A DNA stretch of 64,000 nucleotides from Saccharothrix sp. NRRL B-16314 (GCF_000716595.1 NZ_JNXC01000001.1:124001-188000); one strand, 5' to 3'. Positions 7,890 through 16,254 are shown, numbered from the stretch's first letter. The notes: a model not told the origin generated them from the sequence alone. Program-made: numbers and translations.

Positions 7890-9131
7890 ATGGACGAATC
7901 GCGCGCGAAAGACCTACCGTCCGTCAACGTGGCCTCTTTCGACCAGCACGACGTGGCGTTCATCGCGGACCCCTACCCCGCGTTCGCCGCGATGCGCGCC
8001 CAAGGCGAGGTGCACTGGCACGAGCAGATGCACGTCCCGATGGCGGTCTCGCACGCGGCGGCGTCGGCCGTGCTCAGGCACCGGTCGCTGGGCCGGATCT
8101 GGACCGACGCGAAGCCCGTCGAGCAGTTCACCGCGTTCAACCTGCTGCACCGCAACTCGCTGCTGGAGAACGAGCCGCCCACCCACGGCAGGCTGCGCCG
8201 GCTCGTCGCCGCCGCGTTCGGGCGCGGTCACGTGGAGCGGCTGCGGCCGTGGATCGCGGACCTGGCGGACCGGCTGGTGGACGGGCTGGTGGCGGAGATC
8301 AGGTCCGAGGGGCGGGCGGACCTGCTGACCCACGTGGCGTCGCCGCTGCCGGTCGAGGTGATCGCCGAGCTGCTGGGCGTGCCGACGTCGGACCGGCCGC
8401 TGCTCCAGCCGTGGTCGAACGCGATCGTGAAGATGTACGAGTACGGGCTGGCCGAGGACAAGCGCGCGGCGGCCGAGAGGGCGTCGACCGAGTTCGTCGC
8501 GTACCTGCGGGAACTGGTGGCGTTGCGGCGCAGGTCGCCCGGTGACGACATGGTGTCCGACCTGGTCGCGGTGACGGACACGGACGGCGCGAAGCTGACC
8601 GAGGACGAGCTGGTGGCGACGGCGGTGCTGCTGCTGATGGCCGGCCACGAGGCGACCGTGAACGTCATCGGCAACGGCGTGCGGGCGCTGATGAATCACC
8701 CGTCCGAGTGGCGTCGCCTGGTGGACGACCACACCCTGCTGCCCACGGCGGTGGAGGAGCTGATCCGGTACGACTCGCCGTTGCAGCTGTTCGAGCGGAC
8801 CGCCACCGAGCCCGTCACCATCGCCGGCTACGAGCTGGTCCCCGGCCAGAAGATCGCCGCGCTGCTCGGCTCGGCAGCCCGCGACCCGGCGGTCTTCACC
8901 GCTCCGGACACCTTCGACGTCGGCCGCAAGACCAACCCGCACCTGGGCTTCGGCATGGGCATCCACTACTGCCTCGGCGCACCGCTGGCCCGGATCGAGG
9001 TCCAGGCGGCCCTGGCGTCCCTGGCCCGCAAGCTGCCGGGCGCCGAACTGGCCGCCGAGCCCCGGCGCAAGGCCGAGTTCGTCATCCGGGGCCTGCACGA
9101 CCTGCCGCTCACCAGCACTGACCCGCGCTGA
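7890..9131 (+). CDS. Cytochrome P450
   Basis: 413 residues, a normal length for a soluble bacterial class I P450. The I-helix oxygen-binding motif is LLMAGHEATVN, the ExxR motif is EELIR, and the heme-Cys loop is FGFGMGIHYCLGAPLAR in shortened form (Cys in HYCLG). The opening (VASFDQHDVAFIADPYPAFAAMR) is typical of CYP107-like actinomycete enzymes. No ferredoxin or biosynthetic genes are adjacent, so the substrate cannot be predicted. Its last codons and stop overlap a 10-bp tandem repeat. Confidence 0.93.
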   Translation: MDESRAKDLPSVNVASFDQHDVAFIADPYPAFAAMRAQGEVHWHEQMHVPMAVSHAAASAVLRHRSLGRIWTDAKPVEQFTAFNLLHRNSLLENEPPTHGRLRRLVAAAFGRGHVERLRPWIADLADRLVDGLVAEIRSEGRADLLTHVASPLPVEVIAELLGVPTSDRPLLQPWSNAIVKMYEYGLAEDKRAAAERASTEFVAYLRELVALRRRSPGDDMVSDLVAVTDTDGAKLTEDELVATAVLLLMAGHEATVNVIGNGVRALMNHPSEWRRLVDDHTLLPTAVEELIRYDSPLQLFERTATEPVTIAGYELVPGQKIAALLGSAARDPAVFTAPDTFDVGRKTNPHLGFGMGIHYCLGAPLARIEVQAALASLARKLPGAELAAEPRRKAEFVIRGLHDLPLTSTDPR

Positions 9132-9150
9132 CCAGCGCTGACCAGCACTG
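9111..9150. repeat. Four 10-bp tandem repeats at the P450 stop
   Basis: Units ACCAGCACTG (9111), ACCCGCGCTG (9121), ACCAGCGCTG (9131) and ACCAGCACTG (9141). The first two encode the last residues of the P450, and its stop codon spans the second and third unit. The repeat fills the gap to the convergent GDPD gene. Confidence 0.8.
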
Positions 9151-9162
9151 GCTGAGCGTCGA

Positions 9163-10179
9163 CTACCCCTTGAACGGGTACTTCTTCGGGAGCTTGAGAC
9201 CCCGCTCGGCCATCACGGCGCGGAGGCGGTCCGGGTAGTCGGTGATGATGCCGTCCACGCCGTCGTCGATCAGCTTGTGCATGGTGGGCACGTCGTTGAC
9301 GGTCCACGGGACGACCTTCAGGCCGTGCGCGTGCGCCTCGTCCACCAGGGCTGCCGTGGTGAACGGGACGTAGTCCGGGTCACCGACCGCACCGCCCTGC
9401 GGGTTGCCGTGGACCGGGGAGAGGGCGGACGCGCCGAAGCTCTTCACGGCCTTGACCACGCTGCCGCCGAAGTCCGCCAGCTCGAGGCCGCCCGTCCACG
9501 GTGAGCCGGGGCGGAGGAACTCGGGCTGGGTGAGGGCGACCAGCGGGATGCGCGGCTCGGCCCGGCGCCACAGCATCAGGGTGCCCCAGTCGAAGGACTG
9601 GACGGTGACGTTGCGGTAGAAGCCGGACTTGCGGATCTCGCGGGCGGTGACGTCCACGAACTGCTCGCGCGGTGCGGTCTCGTGCGGCGCGGCGGCTTCG
9701 ACCTTGGTCTCGATGTTGAACTTGACGGTGAACGCGCGGTGGTCGCGGGCCAGGGCGAACACCTCGGCCAGGGTCGGCATCTTCGCGCCCGGTGACAGCT
9801 CCTGGCCCGGGTGCCGGTCCCAGCGGCGTGAACCGCAGTCCAGGGTGCGGACCTGGTCGAAGGTCAGGTCCTTCACGTACTTGCCCGCGTAGGGGAACGC
9901 CGGGTCGCCGGGCGTCGCCGGTGCCGTGTCGATGCACTTGGCGGGGTTCGTCTTGCGGTCGTGCGTGACCACCTCGTGGCCGTCCTTGGTGATCTGGACG
10001 TCCAGTTCGAGGGTCGTGACGCCCAGTTCGAGGGCCTTCCCGAACGCCGCCAACGTGCTCTCGACCGTCAGCCCGATCCCACCGCGATGGGCTTGGAGGT
10101 CGAACTTCCGGCCTGTCTCCGCGCCCGCCACGCCCGGGATCAGCGCGATCAGGGTCAACGCCACTGCAAGTGCCCGCAT
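9163..10179 (-). CDS. Secreted glycerophosphodiester phosphodiesterase
   Basis: 338 residues with a Sec signal peptide (MRALAVALTLIALIPGVAGA), so it acts outside the membrane. GDPD motifs: LQAHRGG, LELDVQITKDGHEVVTHD, FNIETK, and a C-terminal WTVNDVPTMHKLIDDGVDGIITDYPD. A typical role is recycling of phospholipid head groups or teichoic-acid-type glycerophosphates. It is a more distant paralogue of the cytoplasmic enzyme at 7088-7795, since the barrel has extra loops (CIDTAPATPGDPAFPY) found in periplasmic GlpQ-like enzymes. Confidence 0.92.
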   Translation of the reverse strand: MRALAVALTLIALIPGVAGAETGRKFDLQAHRGGIGLTVESTLAAFGKALELGVTTLELDVQITKDGHEVVTHDRKTNPAKCIDTAPATPGDPAFPYAGKYVKDLTFDQVRTLDCGSRRWDRHPGQELSPGAKMPTLAEVFALARDHRAFTVKFNIETKVEAAAPHETAPREQFVDVTAREIRKSGFYRNVTVQSFDWGTLMLWRRAEPRIPLVALTQPEFLRPGSPWTGGLELADFGGSVVKAVKSFGASALSPVHGNPQGGAVGDPDYVPFTTAALVDEAHAHGLKVVPWTVNDVPTMHKLIDDGVDGIITDYPDRLRAVMAERGLKLPKKYPFKG

Positions 10180-10203
10180 GAGGTCACGGTGGCACGAGGG
10201 TCG

Positions 10204-10416
10204 TCAGTCGCCCAACCGCCGGAGGAAGAACGACCACTGAACAGCGGGGAACGCGAGCGTCGCGGCACCCGGGTTCTTGGAGTCCCGAACGGCCACCGCA
10301 GACCCGGCGAACGCGACTTCGACGCAGTTGGTGTTGCTGGCCCCACCACTGCGGCTGCTCTTCCGCCACACGGCGGCGGAGAGGTCCACAGTGGACACAG
10401 CCATCGCCTCTTTCAC
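10204..10416 (-). CDS. DUF397 protein
   Basis: 70 residues. The GTG start overlaps the stop of the upstream regulator (GTGA). The DUF397 pattern is complete: VWRKSSRSGGASNTNCVEVAFAGSAVAVRDSKNP, seen here as WRKSSRS, NCVEVA and VRDSKNP, ending in a hydrophobic segment. In actinomycetes these proteins pair with DUF5753 helix-turn-helix regulators, with genetic links to development and antibiotic control (bldB/whiJ-like systems). An internal ATG at 10404 is an alternative start. Confidence 0.9.
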   Translation of the reverse strand: MKEAMAVSTVDLSAAVWRKSSRSGGASNTNCVEVAFAGSAVAVRDSKNPGAATLAFPAVQWSFFLRRLGD

Positions 10417-11237
10417 TCGGCCAGGACCCGTTCCATCAGCGCAATCGACTCCTCCGGGCTCAGGGCTTGGGAAGTCAGGTGCTCGAACACGAGTCTAGCT
10501 TCACGGAGCCCCTGCTCTTCCTCGATGTGCACCGCCCCCGCCATGTGCTCGATGAAGAGCACCGGCGACTCGCCGTCCTCGAATCCGAGCAGGGTGAAGC
10601 CACCGACGACGCTCGCGTGAGCCCCGCGTTCGTCGGCCAGCACCCGGATCGTCACGTTGGGCCGTTCCGCCATCTCCCGCAGGTGCCGCCGCTGCTCTCG
10701 CATGACCTCCGGCCCGCCGACGACCTTGCGCAGGGCTGCTTCGTCGATGATCGCGTGCAGGTGCAGCGGGTTGTCCGGATCAGCCAGCCGCCTCTGCCGG
10801 ATCTGCCGGACGCGGATGTCGTTCTCCAGCCATCGCTTGGTGCGCGGCAGGCGGTGCGCCTCGAACAGCGCGCGCATGTACCCGGTCGTCTGGAGCAGGC
10901 CGGGGATGACGAGCAATGCGAGCTCTCGGACGTCGGTGGCCTCGGTCTCGACGTCGATGTAGCCCTGGTTCTCGATGCCGAAAGTGGTCCACCAGCCGGG
11001 CTCGCGCGCCCGCAGCGCCTGGTCGACCAGCTCGGCGTCGTACTGGTCGTAGAGGTCCATCATCGACTTGGCGAGGTGGACGTCCAGCAGCGTCTCGCCC
11101 TTCTCCAGCCGGTGGAGCGTGGACTTGGTCCGGTAGAGCGCCTTCGCCGCCTCGTCGAGGGTCATCCTGGCCTTGGCCCGCATCCGGGCGAGCTTCTTCC
11201 CCAACCGACGACGGCGGAACGGTGGCGGAGTGGGCAC
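10413..11237 (-). CDS. XRE-type regulator with DUF5753 domain
   Basis: 274 residues from the GTG at 11237; the upstream frame is open further but carries no plausible start site. The N-terminal helix-turn-helix is RRRRLGKKLARMRAKARMTLDEAAKALYRTKSTLHRLEKGE. The C-terminal 180 residues are DUF5753: VIPGLLQTTGYMRAL, RQIRQRRL, HAIIDEAALRKVVGG, RPNVTIRVLA and the terminal FEHLTSQALSPEES. It is coupled to the DUF397 gene by a GTGA overlap. WhiJ-type regulators of this sort act as DNA-binding repressors, relieved through their DUF397 partner. Confidence 0.88.
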   Translation of the reverse strand: MPTPPPFRRRRLGKKLARMRAKARMTLDEAAKALYRTKSTLHRLEKGETLLDVHLAKSMMDLYDQYDAELVDQALRAREPGWWTTFGIENQGYIDVETEATDVRELALLVIPGLLQTTGYMRALFEAHRLPRTKRWLENDIRVRQIRQRRLADPDNPLHLHAIIDEAALRKVVGGPEVMREQRRHLREMAERPNVTIRVLADERGAHASVVGGFTLLGFEDGESPVLFIEHMAGAVHIEEEQGLREARLVFEHLTSQALSPEESIALMERVLAE

Positions 11238-11327
11238 AGGGCAGCATGATCCGCCGGAACGCGCCGGAGCGGGATTCCCGCCGCGCTTCACCGCATCCGG
11301 TGGATCTCCCGGCGGGACAGTCGGCCC

Positions 11328-11963
11328 GTGGAAGCGAACCTGTTCAGCCTCGTCGACCCGACCGACCCGACCCGGAGCTTCGCCTGGGGCATGGAGATCG
11401 TCGAGGAGGATGCGACGCACGCCGTCATCTACCGACGCAACCCCGACACCGGCAAGACCCTGATCGGCCGGCACTCGTCCGCCGAATCCGCCCTGGGCCT
11501 GTACAGCAGGCGCATCCCGCTAGCGCTGGTCTGGGAGTACGAGGAGCTGGTGGAGGCGTTCGGCATCGGCCAGGACGTCGATGGCGACGATCCTCCCGCC
11601 CGCGACGGTGAACCCCATGATCGACAGCGGTCGACCGTTGGCCACGACGACCACTCCGGCTGCACCGTTGACGAGCGCCGGCCGGGCGAACTCGTAGAGC
11701 TTGCCGAACGTGACGGCCTGGCCGGCCACGGAGTCGGCGCCGGTGACGACCACGGTGTGGCGCGAGCCGATGCCGGCGTCGGAGCGGAGCACGACGGCCG
11801 GGTCGAGCACGGCGACCAGTGCGCCGAAGTCACCGTCCCGTGCGGCGGCGAAGAAGGCGTTCACGACTTCGCGCCGGAGGGCGCGGTCGGCGTCGGGGAC
11901 GGGGGCTCGGTCCTGCACCCGGCGACGTGCCCGGCTCGCCAGTTGCCGGGTCGCGGCCGGTGA
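11328..11963 (+). CDS. Hypothetical protein, 3' part antisense to the sigma gene
   Basis: The frame has 211 codons from a GTG, divergent from the DUF5753 regulator. I do not recognise it. The first 78 residues look like a real folded protein (NLFSLVDPTDPTRSFAWGMEIVEE, then ESALGLYSRRIPLALVWEYEEL). The remaining 133 or so lie antisense to the sigma gene at 11520-12401 and are charged and low-complexity, so they probably do not reflect selection. Either the gene lost its original stop when its 3' end came to overlap the sigma gene, or it is a remnant. Confidence is for coding in the first 78 codons. Confidence 0.45.
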   Translation: MEANLFSLVDPTDPTRSFAWGMEIVEEDATHAVIYRRNPDTGKTLIGRHSSAESALGLYSRRIPLALVWEYEELVEAFGIGQDVDGDDPPARDGEPHDRQRSTVGHDDHSGCTVDERRPGELVELAERDGLAGHGVGAGDDHGVARADAGVGAEHDGRVEHGDQCAEVTVPCGGEEGVHDFAPEGAVGVGDGGSVLHPATCPARQLPGRGR

Positions 11964-12401
11964 GCGTTCGAGCAGCGTGGCGATCTCCTCGAACGGGACG
12001 GCGAACATGTCGTGGAGCACGAACGCGAGCCGTTCGGCGGGTGCGAGGGTGTCGAGGACTACCAGCAGCGCCAACCCGACCTCGTCGGCCAGCACCGCCT
12101 CGTGCTCGGGGTCGCTGCCGTCGTCGTAGCTGACGACCGGGTCCGGCACGTGGACCTCGAACGAGTCCTCACGTCGCTGCTCGCGTGCGCGGAGGACGTT
12201 CAGGCAGAGGCGCGCGACGACGGTCGTCAGCCATGCGCCGAGGTTGTTCACGCTGGTCACGTCGGTGCGGGCGAGTCGGAGCCAGGCGTCTTGGACGGCG
12301 TCGTCGGCCTCGGCCACCGATCCGAGCATCCGGTAGGCCACCGCGCGCAGCCGGGGCCGGTGCTCCTCGAAACGCTCGGCCGGCCGATCGCGGTCGTCCA
12401 C
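11520..12401 (-). CDS. sigJ: SigJ-type (ECF41) RNA polymerase sigma factor with SnoaL-like C-terminal domain
   Basis: 293 residues, GTG start. Region 2 is in FEEHRPRLRAVAYRMLGSVAEADDAVQDAWLRL; region 4 is PFEEIATLLERSPAATRQLASRARRRV. About 110 further residues form the SnoaL-like domain (VNAFFAAARDGDFGALVAVLDP, through GRIVAIDVLADAERL) that in ECF41 sigma factors acts as a built-in regulator in place of an anti-sigma factor. It is divergent from an NmrA-like oxidoreductase. ECF41 genes are typically beside a carboxymuconolactone decarboxylase, oxidoreductase or epimerase gene, which they control, and this matches. Confidence 0.9.
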   Translation of the reverse strand: MDDRDRPAERFEEHRPRLRAVAYRMLGSVAEADDAVQDAWLRLARTDVTSVNNLGAWLTTVVARLCLNVLRAREQRREDSFEVHVPDPVVSYDDGSDPEHEAVLADEVGLALLVVLDTLAPAERLAFVLHDMFAVPFEEIATLLERSPAATRQLASRARRRVQDRAPVPDADRALRREVVNAFFAAARDGDFGALVAVLDPAVVLRSDAGIGSRHTVVVTGADSVAGQAVTFGKLYEFARPALVNGAAGVVVVANGRPLSIMGFTVAGGRIVAIDVLADAERLHQLLVLPDQR

Positions 12402-12477
12402 CGTGTCACATTCCTTCCTCGCGGCGGGTCATGGCAGCAGGTCCACGAAAACCGACCTCGACCCGTTCGGAGGAACA

Positions 12478-13242
12478 ATGACACCCATCCTGGTCACCGG
12501 TGGCACGGGCACACTCGGGCGGCTCGTCACGCCCCTGCTGGCGGCGGCCGGCGGGACGGTGCGGCTGCTCAGCCGGCAGCCGCACGAGCCGGTGGACGGC
12601 GTCGACTACGTGGTCGGTGACCTGGTGAAGGGCGAAGGCCTCGACGCTGCCGTCGACGGCGCCGAGATCGTCGTCCACCTCGCCGGCGGGCCGAAGGGTG
12701 ACGCCGAGGCGACCGCGAACCTGGTGCGCGCGGCGTCGGACGCCGGTGGTGTGCGGCACCTCGTGTACATCTCGGTGATCGGGGCGGACCGCGTGCCGCT
12801 GGGGTGGTTCGGCGCCAAGGCCGACGCGGAGCGGGCGGTTGCGGGGTCAGGGCTGCCGTGGACGACGCTGCGTGCCGCCCAGTTCCACGACCTGGTGCTG
12901 ACGGTGGTGGCGAAGCTGGCGAAGTCGCCGGTGGTGCCGGTGCCCGGTGGGCTCAGGTTCCAGCCGGTCGACGCGCGGGACGTGGCGGACCGGCTGGTGG
13001 CGTTGGCGCTCGGTGAGCCGGCCGGGCTGGTGCCGGACCTGGCCGGGCCCGAGGTGTACGGGCTGGGTGACCTGGTGCGCGGGTACCTGGAGGCGCGGGG
13101 CAGGCGTCGGCTGATGGTGCCGGTCCGGATGCCAGGGAAGGCCGGTCGCGCTTACCGGGCCGGCGAGAACCTGTCGCTCGACGGCGCCGACGTGGGCACG
13201 CGGACGTGGGAGGACTTCCTGCGCGCGCGTTCTGAGCGTTGA
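12478..13242 (+). CDS. NmrA-like SDR oxidoreductase/epimerase, ECF41 partner
   Basis: 254 residues from the ATG with GGAGGAACA just upstream. The Rossmann start is MTPILVTGGTGTLGRLVTPLL, followed by VVGDLVKGEGLDAAVDGAE, VVHLAGGPKGD and HLVYISVIGADRVP, which is an atypical SDR without a classical YxxxK pair. It probably binds NAD(P)H. The divergent position next to the SigJ-type gene, with about 76 bases between starts, makes it the likely target gene of that sigma factor. Substrate unknown. Its last codons (RSER and stop) are made of the first unit of a 22-bp tandem repeat. Confidence 0.88.
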   Translation: MTPILVTGGTGTLGRLVTPLLAAAGGTVRLLSRQPHEPVDGVDYVVGDLVKGEGLDAAVDGAEIVVHLAGGPKGDAEATANLVRAASDAGGVRHLVYISVIGADRVPLGWFGAKADAERAVAGSGLPWTTLRAAQFHDLVLTVVAKLAKSPVVPVPGGLRFQPVDARDVADRLVALALGEPAGLVPDLAGPEVYGLGDLVRGYLEARGRRRLMVPVRMPGKAGRAYRAGENLSLDGADVGTRTWEDFLRARSER

Positions 13243-13317
13243 ACTCGGGGGTCCTGAGCGTTCAACTCGGTGGTTCTGAACGTAGGACTCACGGGTTCTG
13301 AACGTAGGACTCTCTGG
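13230..13317. repeat. Four perfect-length 22-bp tandem repeats between convergent genes
   Basis: Units start at 13230, 13252, 13274 and 13296. Units 1 and 2 share TCTGAGCGTTGAACTC or TCCTGAGCGTTCAACTC; units 3 and 4 share TTCTGAACGTAGGACTC. The first unit supplies the stop of the SDR gene and the last unit ends exactly at the TAA of the DUF4328 gene. No hairpin terminator is present, so the repeat is the whole intergenic region. Confidence 0.9.
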
Positions 13318-14223
13318 TTAGCGGGGGGAGCCCGAGGGGCGGGTGGCGCGGAGGGTGGGGGTCGGGGCGTCCTTGACGTCCACCACGCGCAGGCGGCGGA
13401 TGGCGGCGGCGTCCACCGGGAGCAGCAGCGCGGTGATGTGGCGGACCACGACGGCGGTCGCGATCGCGACCGCGGCGGCCAGGAGGTCGGCGACGGCGTG
13501 GAAGAGGACGCCGTCCGCCAGTGCCTGCACGCCGGAGCGGAACGACCAGATCACCGTGAACGCGAAGAACAGGCCCATCGCCACCCACAGGCCCCACCAC
13601 CAGCGCACGACCTTGGACGGCCTGGGGCGGGTCTCCGCAGGTAGGCGCAGTGCCGCGTGCTCCAGCTCGGCCAGCACCGCACCGGGCACGACCAGGTTCA
13701 CGCCGGGCACGACGAGGCTGATCAGCACCTCCCGGTCCGACCTCGACGGTCGGTAGCCGGCCTCGGTCGCCGCCGCGTTCCGCGCCCGGCGCAGCCACAG
13801 CAGGGTGAACACCAGGCCCATCCCGCAGGCCACGAACGTCACCACCGACGACGACACGACCATCGCGTCCGACACGCCCACGGTCGTCGCGGACAGCGTC
13901 CCGAAGCGGCTGAGCAGCAACAGCACGTAACGCCAGATCTCACTGCCCGCCGCCCACAGCGCCGTCAACGCGGCCAGCCCCAGCGCGTGGGACGCCGTGC
14001 GCGCCACGCGTTGGGCCTGGTCGATGGTGTCGACGGGCCGGTCGTCGTCCGTCGCCACGGACGTCGGCCAGCGCCACGCGAGCAGCGGGAAACCCCAGCG
14101 CGGTGGCACCGGGTAGGACGGCGGCCCCGTGTAGCGGCGGTGGGGCGCGCCGAGGCGACGCTGCGTGTAGGCGCCGGGTGGCGGGCTCGCCACCCAGTCC
14201 ACGCGCATCGGTCGCAGCGCCAT
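13318..14223 (-). CDS. DUF4328 membrane protein
   Basis: 301 residues; ATG one base after the rhodanese stop. The N-terminus is Pro/Arg-rich and cytoplasmic. It is followed by about six membrane helices, including ASHALGLAALTALWAAGSEI, VVSSSVVTFVACGMGLVF and WWGLWVAMGLFFAFTVIWSF. The middle shows the DUF4328 signature around LRRARNAAATEAGYRP, VVPGVNLVVPGAVLAELEHA and a Trp-rich segment. Function unknown; it may be co-transcribed with the rhodanese gene. An upstream start at 14259 would overlap that gene and is less likely. Confidence 0.8.
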   Translation of the reverse strand: MALRPMRVDWVASPPPGAYTQRRLGAPHRRYTGPPSYPVPPRWGFPLLAWRWPTSVATDDDRPVDTIDQAQRVARTASHALGLAALTALWAAGSEIWRYVLLLLSRFGTLSATTVGVSDAMVVSSSVVTFVACGMGLVFTLLWLRRARNAAATEAGYRPSRSDREVLISLVVPGVNLVVPGAVLAELEHAALRLPAETRPRPSKVVRWWWGLWVAMGLFFAFTVIWSFRSGVQALADGVLFHAVADLLAAAVAIATAVVVRHITALLLPVDAAAIRRLRVVDVKDAPTPTLRATRPSGSPR

Positions 14224-14224
14224 G

Positions 14225-14563
14225 TCAGATGACCTCGGGCTCCGCGCCGTCGACTTCACCGACCAGCGGACGACCGGTGACGGCCCACACCTGCATGCCG
14301 CCGTCGACGTTCGTCGCGTCCCAGCCGTTGGCGTTCAGGTACTGGGTGACCCGCGCGGAACGGCCGCCGGCGCGGCACACCACGTAGAACTCGCTGTCGC
14401 CCGGCAGGTCGCCCAGCCGGCCGGCCAGCTCGCTCATCGGGATGTGCAGGGCGCCCGGAGCGTGGCCGGCCACCCACTCGTCGGCTTCGCGCACGTCGAG
14501 CAGGACCTTGCCCACCGGCAGCTCGGCCGGCACCTCGGACACTTCAACGCTGGGAACGGTCAC
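14225..14563 (-). CDS. Rhodanese-like protein
   Basis: 112 residues, GTG start; no strong ribosome site, so the start is not certain. A single rhodanese domain: VLLDVREADEWVAGHAPGALHIPMSELA, then EFYVVCRAGGRSARV with the active-site Cys in VCRAGGRS, and GWDATNVDGGMQVWA. Such single-domain proteins transfer sulfane sulfur or act in thiol homeostasis. One base separates it from the DUF4328 gene. Confidence 0.9.
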   Translation of the reverse strand: MTVPSVEVSEVPAELPVGKVLLDVREADEWVAGHAPGALHIPMSELAGRLGDLPGDSEFYVVCRAGGRSARVTQYLNANGWDATNVDGGMQVWAVTGRPLVGEVDGAEPEVI

Positions 14564-14606
14564 GGGTCCATGCTGCCATGCGGGTGATAAACCGGGGATA
14601 AGGAAG

Positions 14607-14647
14607 CACGCCGGCCGCCCTCCCCCGAAGGGATGACGGCCGGCGTG
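14607..14647 (-). terminator. Hairpin terminator after the first symporter gene
   Basis: CACGCCGGCCG (14607-14617) and CGGCCGGCGTG (14637-14647) pair perfectly over 11 bases around a 19-base loop. On the minus strand it lies 20 bases past the symporter stop and is followed by GCTTCCTTAT. Confidence 0.65.
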
Positions 14648-14667
14648 GTCTCCAGCGGAGGAAGCGC

Positions 14668-16254
14668 CTAGTGGACGGACGCCTTCTCGGCGCCGACGCC
14701 CGTGAGCGCCCGCACCTCCATCTCCGCGTACTTCTCCTTGTCGTCTTCCTTCGACAGCACGGTGCCGATGTAACCCAGCAGGAACGCCACCGGGATCGAC
14801 ACGATGCCCGGGTTGGACAACGGGAACAGCGAGAAGTCGACGTCCTTGAACATCGACTTCGGGGTGCCGGACACGGCGGGCGACAGGACGATCAGCGTGA
14901 TCGTCACCGCGAGGCCGCCGTAGATGCTCCACAGCGCGCCGGACGTGTTGAACCGCTTCCAGAACAGCGAGTACAGGATGGTCGGCAGGTTCGCCGACGC
15001 CGCCACCGCGAACGCGAGGGCCACCAGGAACGCGATGTTCTGGCCGTTGGCCGCGATACCGCCGAGGATCGACACGATGCCGATCACGATCGCGGTCCGC
15101 CGCGCCACCTTGACCTCGGCGTCCTTGTCCTCCGCCTCACCCTTCTTGATGATGTTGGCGTAGATGTCGTGCGCGAACGACGCCGAAGCGGTGATCGTCA
15201 GACCGGCCACCACGGCGAGGATCGTGGCGAACGCGACCGCCGCGATCAGGCCCAGCAGCAGCGGGCCGCCCAGCGCCTCGGCGAGCAGCGGAGCCGCCGA
15301 GTTCGGGCCACCGGGTGCCTTGCTGATCTTGTCCGCACCCACCAGCGCCGCGGCGCCGTAGCCCAGGACCAGCGTGAACAGGTAGAACAGGCCGATCAGC
15401 CAGATCGCCCAGACCACCGAGCGGCGGGCTTCCTTCGCGGTCGGCACGGTGTAGAAGCGCATCAGGATGTGCGGCAGGCCGGCGGTGCCGAGCACCAGCG
15501 CGAGGGCCAGCGACAGGAAGTCCAGCTTGGTGGTGCCGTCCTTGCCGTACGCCAGACCGGGGCCGAGGAGCTTCTCGCCCGCCTTGGGCGCGTTGTCCAC
15601 AGCCGCGCCGAGCAGGCTGGAGAGGTTCATGCCGTACTTGCCCAGCACCCAGAGCGTCATCACGCCGGCGCCGATGATCAGCAGCACCGCCTTGATGATC
15701 TGCACCCAGGTGGTGCCCTTCATGCCGCCGATGAGCACGTACGCGATCATCAGCGCGCCGACGACGGCGATGACGATCGCCTGGCCGAGCTTGCCGGTGA
15801 TGCCGAGCAGCAGCGCCACCAGGCCACCCGCGCCGGCCATCTGCGCCAGCAGGTAGAAGAACGACACGGCCATGGTCGACGTCGCCGCCGCCGCGCGCAC
15901 CGGGCGCTGGCGCATGCGGAAGCTCAGCACGTCGCCCATCGTGTACTTGCCGGTGTTGCGCAGCAGTTCGGCGACCAGCAGCAGCGCGATGAGCCACGCG
16001 ACCAGGAAGCCGATCGAGTACAGGAAGCCGTCGTAGCCGTTCAGCGCGATCGCGCCCGCGATGCCGAGGAACGAAGCCGCGGACAGGTAGTCGCCCGCGA
16101 TGGCGATGCCGTTCTGGGGGCCCGTGAACGCGCGGCCTGCGGCGAGGTAGTCGGCGGCCGTCTTGGTGTTGCGGCTGGCCCGGATCACGACGACCAGGGT
16201 TGCCGCGACGAAGACGCCGAAGATGCCGATGTTGAGCAGGGCGCTGCCGTTCAC
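14668..16254 (-). CDS. actP: Solute:sodium symporter, cation/acetate type
   Basis: 528 residues with about 13 membrane helices. It matches ActP/MctC: TKTAADYLAAGRAFTGPQNGIAIAGDYLSAASFLGI, LLGITGKLGQAIVIAVVGAL, YVLIGGMKGTTWVQIIKA, GLPHILMRFYTVPTAKEARRS and ASASFAHDIYANI. It should import acetate, propionate or pyruvate with Na+ or H+. The start ATG overlaps the stop of the DUF485 gene (ATGA), the usual yjcH-actP pairing. A CRP-type palindrome upstream of the operon suggests catabolite control. Confidence 0.92.
   Translation of the reverse strand: MNGSALLNIGIFGVFVAATLVVVIRASRNTKTAADYLAAGRAFTGPQNGIAIAGDYLSAASFLGIAGAIALNGYDGFLYSIGFLVAWLIALLLVAELLRNTGKYTMGDVLSFRMRQRPVRAAAATSTMAVSFFYLLAQMAGAGGLVALLLGITGKLGQAIVIAVVGALMIAYVLIGGMKGTTWVQIIKAVLLIIGAGVMTLWVLGKYGMNLSSLLGAAVDNAPKAGEKLLGPGLAYGKDGTTKLDFLSLALALVLGTAGLPHILMRFYTVPTAKEARRSVVWAIWLIGLFYLFTLVLGYGAAALVGADKISKAPGGPNSAAPLLAEALGGPLLLGLIAAVAFATILAVVAGLTITASASFAHDIYANIIKKGEAEDKDAEVKVARRTAIVIGIVSILGGIAANGQNIAFLVALAFAVAASANLPTILYSLFWKRFNTSGALWSIYGGLAVTITLIVLSPAVSGTPKSMFKDVDFSLFPLSNPGIVSIPVAFLLGYIGTVLSKEDDKEKYAEMEVRALTGVGAEKASVH

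Noticed and set aside
5948..8545. An open plus-strand frame of 865 codons
   Set aside because: It is antisense to the DUF952, SEC-C and GDPD genes and overlaps the P450 in another frame; composition is Arg/Gly/Pro-rich without any domain. High GC makes long empty frames.
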